Positions 56,451-64,000 of a DNA stretch of 64,000 bases are shown piece by piece. The notes under the pieces were generated by a model. It searched no databases. It had not been told where the DNA came from and was given only the letters and a program-made list of their open reading frames with translations. Numbering within the stretch: position 1 is the first letter of the stretch; every line of letters starts with the position of its first letter. The position numbers and the translations under genes were made by a program. This stretch comes from Calycina herbarum (taxonomy: Eukaryota > Ascomycota > Leotiomycetes > Helotiales > Pezizellaceae), in the NCBI GenBank assembly GCA_001414485.1, contig LLEY01000173.1, positions 59,017 through 123,016 of the forward strand. The letters are read 5' to 3'.

Positions 56451-58460
56451 TCATCTCTTCGCAGCTTCTTCTCGTTCGCGAATCTCCTTGAGCTTCTCGT
56501 CAAGTCGTTGAAGTCGGCTTTGTAGACTTGGGCCTTCTCCAAAATCGAATGACTCGATCGAGTGTCGACTTTGATGCATGGTCGCATAAGCACCTCTCTT
56601 GATGGTAGCTTGAGGATTTTGGTTCAGTCGACGAGGGAATGTGTTGTTCGATGGGGAGAATGGAGATCCGAGGCGAGGTGGGTCAAATTTGGGAGCTGGA
56701 AGAAGTGACGGTGTTGGGGCCGAGGTTGGTGGTTGCTTTTTGCAGCCAAGGTTAAAAGTAGGTGGTGTTCGATTGAATACAACGGGAGCACGGTGACGAA
56801 GAGCCTCATCGCCTAGACTGAAGCCGCGACTTCTAACACGTCTCGAGTGACCAATAGGAGAACCAAAAAGTTGACGATCCAAGATACTCGGCCGAAGAAT
56901 ACCAGAATTGGAAGCGAGATCTTCTTCTAGGGTATCAGCGCGTCTCTTTGCAGTACCGTGCAAGGACCGCTGGTGGTAGCCTTCAAAGCGAACAGGTGAT
57001 CGAAGACGAGGAGCAACGGTGCCGGAGCTCTTTTGAGGAGGCGAGGACTTTAAATATTTTGATGAACTTGGTCCATATGTTCGTGCCATGAAAGGTGACC
57101 CAAGGATTCGATTTTGGTTGACCTTGTCCTTATTGATAGCCAAAATTCGAGGTTCGACGGGGTCAGAAGGCGGGGAGGGTTGTGCTGGTGATGCGAAAGA
57201 GAAGCTCATGTTGGTAGGTTCTGTTGGAGAGGTGATCAAGCAGAAACTGTGTTCTGGAGTAGGTAGAGATTGATCATCGTTTGCAAGACTGGCCAAAGGT
57301 CCATTTGACTGCATTGTAACGGAAGTACTGGTAGTCAAAGAGATGGAGATATCCTGGGTGTTGAAAGTAGGAAAAGATGGGGTTTCGGCAGTCTTGTGTC
57401 GAGGCAAATCATGTGAGTCGGCTTTCGTGAAAGGAGTTGGACTGCGCGATTGGAGATGGCGATGTGCTCGAACAGCACTGGTATCCTTATTTCTACATAA
57501 TTCTCGTAGGTGATTTCGGGTTGCGCTGCTAGAATGTGGCCATGCGACGTAGACATTTAGCACTTCAGCCTTTGGTGTGGTACTTCCTCTCTCGTCTGAT
57601 TGACCCCAGATGGAACCGAGTCTGCTTGCTTTGGCATTTTGAGGGCCTTTCCAGCTTCTTCTCGCTTCTCTCGCAACACGATGGCAAACTCCTTCTGGTG
57701 GTACAGCACTGGCGCCGATTCGGAAAGGTGTGACAGTGGGATCTTGAAGGTATGTAAGGTAGACCGACCACAGATGGCTGCTCATTGCCTTTGACCATGG
57801 CGCATCCTTTCGAGTCTTGCTCTTGAGGTTTTGGTTTAACTCGGGTTGTTGGACTGGCTCGCGAACAATATAGGCTTTTGCTTTGCCTTTCGAGACGGAT
57901 GGGAATTGGAAAGGATCTTCGACGTCCGAGTCTGGGCTAGTACAGCTACCATCGTCGGATGGACGTGATACTCTGCTGCCGCTGTAAAATGAGTCGTAGG
58001 AGCAATCCGAGGCGTTGGAGTGGGAGGATGCTGGTCTTTGCAGATAATCATCATCCATAGACCAGTCAGGTCGAAATGATACCTCGTCCATGGCGCATTC
58101 GGGAATTGGTGTCTTGGGTGGAGAGGAAGCAAGGTATGACAATTGTTGTGGAGCAAGTAATTCCGAGTTTGTGATTTCTTGACTATCAGTCATTTCCAAG
58201 TCCTCTGATGCATTCACTCCTGGCAACTCGATCGTGGGTACAGGTAGGTCTGCCGCAGCTACTGAAGCTAGAAATTGTTCCGTCGAAGCTTGTACGCCCG
58301 AGACATTCCTACGTCGTAGTCTTAATCGCGCTGGTCGAGGAGGAGATGGTTGTGACGGTTCTTCGGTACTCATTGGCTCTGGTGTGGTAGGTACTTCATC
58401 ATGGTGAAAACGGAAATCTCGGGGAAGAGTCGTTGACCCATTTGATTGTTGACAAAACAT
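56451..58460 (-). CDS. Conserved disordered fungal protein, unknown function
   Basis: A single exon encodes 669 residues from MFCQQSNGSTTLPRD; a frame 38 codons longer lacks a sensible start. It is mostly Ser/Pro-rich with many SP/TP sites, as in a CDK-regulated protein. One ordered block at about 221-271 (APWSKAMSSHLWSVYLTYLQ ... EGVCHRVAREARRSWKG) looks conserved; I recall uncharacterised filamentous-fungal proteins with the same LWxxYLxYLQDPTVTPFRxG segment. A second piece (AWPHSSSATRNHLRELCRNK) follows. It ends in a short coiled coil (LQRLDEKLKEIREREEAAKR). No signal peptide or membrane helix; nuclear location is a guess. The very long flanks suggest a regulated gene. Confidence 0.7.
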   Translation of the reverse strand: MFCQQSNGSTTLPRDFRFHHDEVPTTPEPMSTEEPSQPSPPRPARLRLRRRNVSGVQASTEQFLASVAAADLPVPTIELPGVNASEDLEMTDSQEITNSELLAPQQLSYLASSPPKTPIPECAMDEVSFRPDWSMDDDYLQRPASSHSNASDCSYDSFYSGSRVSRPSDDGSCTSPDSDVEDPFQFPSVSKGKAKAYIVREPVQQPELNQNLKSKTRKDAPWSKAMSSHLWSVYLTYLQDPTVTPFRIGASAVPPEGVCHRVAREARRSWKGPQNAKASRLGSIWGQSDERGSTTPKAEVLNVYVAWPHSSSATRNHLRELCRNKDTSAVRAHRHLQSRSPTPFTKADSHDLPRHKTAETPSFPTFNTQDISISLTTSTSVTMQSNGPLASLANDDQSLPTPEHSFCLITSPTEPTNMSFSFASPAQPSPPSDPVEPRILAINKDKVNQNRILGSPFMARTYGPSSSKYLKSSPPQKSSGTVAPRLRSPVRFEGYHQRSLHGTAKRRADTLEEDLASNSGILRPSILDRQLFGSPIGHSRRVRSRGFSLGDEALRHRAPVVFNRTPPTFNLGCKKQPPTSAPTPSLLPAPKFDPPRLGSPFSPSNNTFPRRLNQNPQATIKRGAYATMHQSRHSIESFDFGEGPSLQSRLQRLDEKLKEIREREEAAKR

Positions 58461-61400
58461 TGTTATGACGGGATGACGACGCGACTGGAATGCGGTGGGG
58501 TATTGTTGTCGTGAAGCAAGGGGATTGGGGGACGAAGGCGAATGCCAGAGGCAGCACAGGAAATTATTGTACAATAAATTACTCGGAGACCAATCGAAGG
58601 AAGGACGTATTTTCGTAATGTTCGTGAGGGTCGTGGGTGAAGGGGTATCGTAAAGGGGATTGAATTAAGGAGGACGGAGACGGACTCGAAGGTGAAGGGA
58701 AGGGCCTTGAGCGCGATGAGACGGTAGATCGACAGCACCCGCGTGGCGATATTATCTTATCGATAGCCCACAATAGTTTGTAGGTTCGAAGAATGTTGCG
58801 GCTCTTGTGGCTCCTTTGCTCAAGACGTCTTCATTTATTCTGCCAGGTGGTGTTGTTGGTTGTGGGAACGAATTGGATGGCTGGTCGAGTGGACGAGAGG
58901 TGACGAGAGGTGACGAGAGGTGATGCAAGACGGTTGCAATTGCGACCGCGAGGCTTTCGAGTCGGGGCTGGGCTGTGTCGCGCAGAGAGGACAATTCGGA
59001 AATATCGAGGTCGGAGAAGTGAAGAGCGCAGAGCTTCTGCAGACGCTGTGGAATTATAAGTCGGAGGATTCGATATCTCTCGATCTTGGGGAGTGGAGAG
59101 TCGGGTGAGTTGAGGGTTGAGGGTTGATTCAGGACGGCGCCTCTCCCTTTGTCCCTTGAAGTTTCTTTTCTTGTCGCAAAACTCCCTCGAGAGCGACACG
59201 GACGAGTGAAATTCCGAGAGGGGTGATGGTGTCGCAAAGGACTTGGACTGAAAGTAAAGAAGGCGAAGTAAATAAAAGAAGGGACAGCGTCCTTGTCGGA
59301 AGTCGGACGGGTGTTGGTGGGAAAGGAGCGTGGAGGAGGAGAAGGAGGAGAAGGTGGGTCGGCGGGCGGTGGTTTGTAGATGGATGCAAGAGGAGGAGAA
59401 AAACGAGATGCGCTGGTGGGACTCCAGTGGACTTCAGTGCGCTGCAGCCGGAGGAAAAGTCACTCTGTTGAGGGCAGGAAGGAGCAAGGTGGGCAGAAAG
59501 TGGTACGTGCAGCACCCAATGGGATGAAATTGGGGGGCAGTTCAGGGGTGGCGTGTCGTTGGCCTAAAAAGATCGACAGCAAGCGAATGAGAGTGAATGA
59601 GAAGTGAATGAGGAGGAGTGAATTCGAGATATCGGATCCAACGCCCGAAACGCGTCACAAATCCGGATTGGTTGGAATCGCGGTGAAGGAGGAGCAGGAG
59701 GTGGGAAAAAAGACGCTGGCTTTTATTGGTGTATCAGGTCAAGATATTCACCCTTCTCTTTGGCTTGTCTTGCTGTCCTGCTACTCCTTGCGGTTCCAAA
59801 GTCATGCAGAGATCTATGGATTGGGAGCTGATGGGGCTGGAGTGCAGTGTTGGCAGTATCAGTGGAGGAATGGATGAACTGGCGGCTTTGCGTTCGCAGG
59901 CTGTAGCTGTAGCTGTAGCCGTGGCTGTAGCTATCAAGGCTGTAAGCGGGAGTTGATATCAGGGTGCTTGAGTTGCAGTAGTTTGGCAGCACGTAGCCAC
60001 TGCACTGCTGTGGGCAGGTTGAAGCGCGGTGGGTGGATTCTCCTCTGCTTCGGAAGATTGGATGTTGTAGCCGCGAGAGCTAGGCAATTGACTTTCCACT
60101 TGTCAACTCTGGTAGACGGCCCGCAGCGAGTAGATGGTCTGAAGGATGGGACTAGACAAGACTAAGTGCTTCTCTAGCTCTCTCTCTCCCTCTCTCTACT
60201 CTCTCTAGCTCTCTCTCCCCCTCCCTACGCGAACCACCAACGACCTACGAACCAACAAACGAGGCAAACGAGCAGGAGCAGGAGCAAGGCATATGCAAGC
60301 TGCATGTACAAGAATTGGCTTTAGCTTCAGCTTCAGCATCAGCACTATCAGCACGGCAGCTGGCTGTTCAAGCACGTTGAAGGCAGGTCATTTGTTGGTA
60401 GGTTGGGAAGAAAGTGCTGACCCTTCCGCTGATGCCTCCCATCCCCTCATTCCATTTACGAAGTGAGGGGTCAATGGTAGCTGACGATACGATATTGGAG
60501 AGTCGTTGCTATGGAATGTTGGATTCAGCAGCATTGATTTCGACGCACTACAGTAGCATTCAAGTGAGGGGAATCCCGTGGCACAGTCAAAGCCCTCGCC
60601 ATCGCCGTTGGAGAGCGGCAAAGCTATCTCTGCCCAACAGCGGCAAATCGCTCAATCCGGTCAATCGTCGATGCTATTCGAGATAATTCGACGAAATTGA
60701 CTGTCACTTTCTGTTTCCGTCCTTTTCATTCATCTGTGCATGAGCTTGACGCGTCTCGCTTAAGCACCGCGCGCTTTTCGCGTCAAGTTCGCGTCTTCAG
60801 CTCAAGCATCTGATCTCGACTAGAATTCACACTTTAAACCATCGCATGAAGCTGTCATCCCTCTAATCTTATATTCATGCAATCACTTCTCACTAGCAGT
60901 CGACTCTGGGGTAAAAGTAACAAATTATGTTTGGAAACGACGGTGTGCTTTGATTCAAACCTCTGCAGATTCCCCACTTCAACCCCTCTCCCCTGTACCT
61001 TGAACTGATATGGTGTGTGTGCTCTCCTTCCCATCTCTCATAGGTTCCTTACGCGTTAAATGTTCCCTCTCTTCCTTCCCATTGGTCCAACTCTTTTAAA
61101 TATTAATATTCATTGGTATGGAGTCAACCCGAATCCACGCACTCTCCACGCACCTCGTAAGTGCTCCAACTTGGTTAAGAAAAGCCACCCGCTCTGGACC
61201 TTGGTAGCGTTTCTGCAAGTGGAGGCATCAGGCTTTGAGATAACGTTGGATGAGGATGGAGTTGGCAGGCTGCGTGTCGATCATCGTGTTCGCGACACAA
61301 AGACTGCGTGTTCTGGGCCAACTTTCCAACTTTTTCCTACACTTTCTTTGCAGAGAGCTGCGGGAGTTGTGGCTGCAGAAAATGCCATTATGGTTTTCTT

Positions 61401-62269
61401 TCTTTTTTTATATACTTGTATTGAACTGCGGCATGCGGCATAGTACACTAGCATGCGGTGTACCTGACAATTGTACCTGACAATTGACGAGTTGGTGGCA
61501 CCAGGGGGTGTAGGTAGGAATTCGTAACTGACCGAAGAGTAGAATCCCTCTCTCTGCTCTGCTCCCCTAATAGTGTGAACCAAACTCGGAAAATAAAACT
61601 CATTGTCCTAAACGACTAGAGTAATAATATTAATTTTATCTTTATTCTCCTAAAAGTGTTTGGACAATTGTAAAAAGGGAAAGGGCGAGGGAGGGGGCTA
61701 CAGTCACCACTAATTTTTGCAACCCGTGGTGGGGTGGGATATCACATGCTTTGACACGGGATGTTTCCCCACGAAGCATGCAAGGTTGGAGTGAGAAGTT
61801 TGTGATTCGATTGAGCTCTATTTGATCGTGTGTTCAAAATGGAGTGGTTAGGCAGTGATATCCAAAACAAAAACAAAAACATGGTCTTTTTTCTGGATTT
61901 CCAAGTCTAGGATTTCCCATTTCCCATTTCCCATTTCCGAGGAGCGACGAGATGAAGTAGAATCTTCATTCTCGTCTACTGTCCATTGTCCGAATGCGAT
62001 CAAAAGAATGAAACGAGTACAACTATAATCGTTCCATCTTTTTAGCACATCTAGTTCGCTCCTCCGACCCACAGCTCCATACATATTTTGTTTTGTTTTG
62101 TTTCAAGCGCCATCTAAGCGCCGGACATCCCCAACTCAAAATCTTAGCAAAGCGCTTATAGAAACACGACTTATTTTCCATTCATCTCTATTCCAATCTC
62201 AAGTCTCAAGTCTCAAGTCCCCTCGTCCGAACCTCACTAGACAAATCTTGATATCTTGATTCTCTCTCG
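58461..62269. other. Very long intergenic/leader region with simple repeats
   Basis: No supported gene in 3.8 kb. It includes a decamer repeat GAGAGGTGAC x3 (58898-58921), a GCTGTA hexamer run (59899-59932), CT-rich runs (60170-60230), CCCATTT x3-4 (61917-61937) and CAAGTCT x4 (62199-62219). Frames such as 58752-59237 and 59608-59992 have repeat-driven composition. MCB-like boxes lie at 60749-60784. Confidence 0.5.
60749..60784. promoter_or_regulatory. MCB/E2F-like G1/S boxes
   Basis: ACGCGT (60749-60754) and, on the reverse strand, GACGCGAAAA (60775-60784) lie within 40 bases. These match MBF/SBF or E2F sites. The target could be the minus-strand gene at 58460 (2.3 kb away) or the genes from 62270. 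Confidence 0.45.
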
Positions 62270-62542
62270 ATGCCTCGACCCCTCCAACCCCCACCAACCT
62301 ACCTCACCTCCCCCAATGTCTCGCACTACCTCGGCCAAATCGACAAAACCTTAAACCCGCCTGCTATTCTTTATCGAAGAGCCTTACTCGTCATCCTCCG
62401 CTTCTTATTTCCAGAATCCGACGGTTTCGATGTAGTAGCAGAAAACGGAGGAATCGTGATTTTGAAACTGGACTCGAGGTCGGGAGATGGGGGTGAGATG
62501 AAGGCGTATGAGTTTTATATTATGAAAAGTAGAGGAGAATAG
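62270..62542 (+). CDS. Small hypothetical protein
   Basis: A 90-residue frame starts MPRPLQPPPTYLTSPNVSHY. Hydrophobic and charged positions alternate regularly (NPPAILYRRALLVILRFLFP, then ENGGIVILKLDSR and YEFYIMKSRGE), as in a small alpha/beta protein. There is no signal peptide and no recognised family. It precedes the F-box-like gene by 120 bases on the same strand; whether it is an upstream exon of that gene could not be shown. Confidence 0.45.
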   Translation: MPRPLQPPPTYLTSPNVSHYLGQIDKTLNPPAILYRRALLVILRFLFPESDGFDVVAENGGIVILKLDSRSGDGGEMKAYEFYIMKSRGE

Positions 62543-62661
62543 AGTAAGATTAAGGAGAGGGGTGGTAAGATGGAAAGGAAGAGGAAGGGAAAGAGTGAGA
62601 TTTATATTATCGTATATATGATTTCGAAAGCTGCGAGGCACCAACCCCGCCAATATTTGAT

Positions 62662-63561
62662 ATGGAGGCGGATTTTCCACAACCTCATTGGGAATCATCA
62701 ATAGAACCCTCGGAACGTAACAGGGGCTTCATAAGTCGATTGATCAAAGATTTCGATGTCCAATGGCGTCATGTTCTTCGGAATCGGTACAATAAGATTG
62801 CCTTTCAAAAACTTGCTGTTGCTATTATCAAAATCGCCACTCTAGATTTCCGAGTCAAGGAATTCAGTGACTCGCGACCTGGGGAAATAGGTACCGTATT
62901 TGGAGCTCTCAGTTTACCAGAACGGGAGCATTCAGATTCGAATATAGTAGCTGTCAATGGAGAGTGGATTGTGATATCCCAAAACCCTTCGGACGCCCTC
63001 GAGATGATCTGAGAACATCAAGCAGCTTTGACACAAAGAACTCTTCTCCTAGAACCTCATATATCCACAGAGAAGAAGGAGCTAAGAAACTACTTGATCT
63101 TATCAATTCGTCATGTCATACTATGCCGGACGGATGGTTCGACGATTGAATATACACGCCCCGAACCTTTCCTCAACGGCACAGAGTCGGTTTCTGAGAG
63201 AGGCTTGGATTTTCTCCTCCATATCACTGCCGCCTCACCACCTCAAACCCCAATACATAATCTTCCCGCTGAGCTACAGGATCGCATTATCAGGTACCTG
63301 TCCCAAGGTTCGATAGAAGTTGCCAGACTATGCTGCGTCTTGAATCTTGGATCACCATTTTCATGGACTGATGGAAGGATGAAGATAGGTAGATATCAAA
63401 CACGGCGTTTGAGGTTGAGGCATAGTGCTATTACGTCGGAGATTTGGTTTGATTGGGGAGAAGGTGGATTTAGTGGGTTGATTTATAAGGGCGTAAGTAG
63501 TTTGTTGGAACCGCCGTTTACCGAGACGGTGTTGAAGGATGGATATATTTTGAGGACTTAA
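62662..63561 (+). pseudogene. F-box-like fungal protein interrupted by TGA at 63010-63012
   Basis: A 300-codon frame begins MEADFPQPHWESSIEPSERN and is broken once by TGA (63010-63012) between NPSDALEMI and EHQAALTQRTLLLE. Downstream, PIHNLPAELQDRIIRYLSQG resembles an F-box core (LPxEL..I..YL), followed by VARLCCVLNLGSPFSW and SEIWFDWGEGGFSGLIYKG. The frame is the same on both sides, so a single nonsense change explains it; no convincing intron removes the stop while keeping the frame. If live, two shorter products would result. F-box proteins recruit targets to SCF ubiquitin ligases; here that is only a suggestion. Confidence 0.5.
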
Positions 63562-63659
63562 TTTTTAGGGAGTTTTTAAGGGCTTAAAAAATGAACAGGA
63601 TGTGGATTTCATAAGATGCAAGGATAAATAAAATGGATGGTAGAATAAAACTTTTGCTT

Positions 63660-64000
63660 CCGAGGAAGCAAGGTTGAGTTGTAAGAGTTGGGGCCATTAC
63701 TCGTGGGACACCTAAGCGAACCCCACCAAATTGACACTTATTACTTAAAAATCTATTATAATTTAACTTCAAGTCTTTTGCCTTAAAACTTATATATATT
63801 ATTAATGAATAGTTGCTAATCCTTTAACTTTGATAACATCTTCTAACTTATAAGTTAATCGCTCAGTATATCACCTATAATCACGTGGATCTACTAGATC
63901 CCAAAGCCTTTGGATCTCCCTAATCAACGCTTCCTTAGAAGTCAGGATAAAAGGTAACTTTTTTAGCTCTTCTTTCATCCACCGCTAGACCTTCTCAATT
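63660..64000 (-). mobile_element. Tc1/mariner-type transposon end, degraded, continuing past right edge
   Basis: Reading the minus strand from 64000 gives IEKV-stop-RWMKEELKKLPFILTSKE, then LIREIQRLWDLVDPRDYR-stop-YTERL and ends at TAA near 63803. This matches the C-terminal end of Tc1/mariner transposases (..EMLWRWMKEEL..). The first stop stands where Trp is expected (TGG to TAG), the second where Arg is expected (CGA to TGA); both are C-to-T type changes as caused by RIP. AT-rich sequence and a terminal-repeat-like segment (GGTGGGGTTCGCTTAGGTGT on the minus strand) follow at about 63695-63745. The other end lies outside the window. Confidence 0.7.

Noticed and set aside
58752..59515. Several 100-160-codon minus-strand frames upstream of the 58460 start
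   Set aside because: Simple repeats and CT-rich DNA explain the openness; no motifs. They may lie in a long leader.
1..64000. tRNA, rRNA or CRISPR features
   Set aside because: I found no convincing B-box with cloverleaf, no rRNA-like stretch and no regular spacer-repeat array.

Overview
The window looks like a chromosome segment of a filamentous ascomycete, most likely a Leotiomycete; the class is my inference. Support comes from single genes on both strands with wide spacing, short GT-AG introns (mostly 46-80 bases), fungal-only families (SAT4/PTH11-type rhodopsin domain, WSC domain, fungal APH-like kinase, DUF7708/NACHT), secreted enzymes, and a Tc1/mariner remnant whose stop codons look like repeat-induced point mutation. 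There are no operons, CRISPR arrays or rRNA, and I recognised no tRNA.

Region by region. 1-8.5 kb: a cytochrome P450 cut by the left edge, a seven-helix rhodopsin-domain protein with a nonsense codon, a divergent UDP-glycosyltransferase/MFS transporter pair sharing a 314-base promoter, then a decayed unknown gene. Together these resemble a small detoxification or secondary-metabolism group. 8.5-11.7 kb: two divergent genes for disordered proteins ending in the same kind of Cys3-His knuckle. 11.7-14.6 kb: gene-poor, with an 11-bp minisatellite and orphan coding fragments. 14.6-19 kb: a nucleoside hydrolase-like gene and a PTR2 peptide transporter. 19-25 kb: a small basic protein and an APH-like kinase. 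25.5-27.9 kb: a decayed NACHT/zinc-finger gene. 28.6 kb: a 130-bp near-perfect palindrome. 30-37 kb: a secreted haem-thiolate peroxidase, a secreted repeat precursor carrying four amphipathic cationic peptide cassettes, and a WSC cell-surface protein. 37.6-43 kb: a possible myristoylated zinc-ribbon protein, the replication helicase subunit MCM4, and a small conserved protein. 43.7-53.3 kb: a secreted Cys protein with an internal duplication, a secreted phytase-like protein, a membrane-anchored PAF-acetylhydrolase-like hydrolase, and a probably GPI-anchored GH5 endoglucanase. 53.3-62.3 kb: low-complexity intergenic DNA around one 669-residue disordered protein. 62.3-64 kb: a small ORF, an F-box-like gene with a nonsense codon, and the mariner remnant at the right edge.

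Housekeeping (MCM4, peptide uptake, nucleoside hydrolysis) is mixed with a secretome for plant-cell-wall or surface interaction and several recently broken accessory genes. The most interesting item is the secreted repeat precursor at 31873-33121. The paired Cys3-His-tail proteins and the palindromic element come next.
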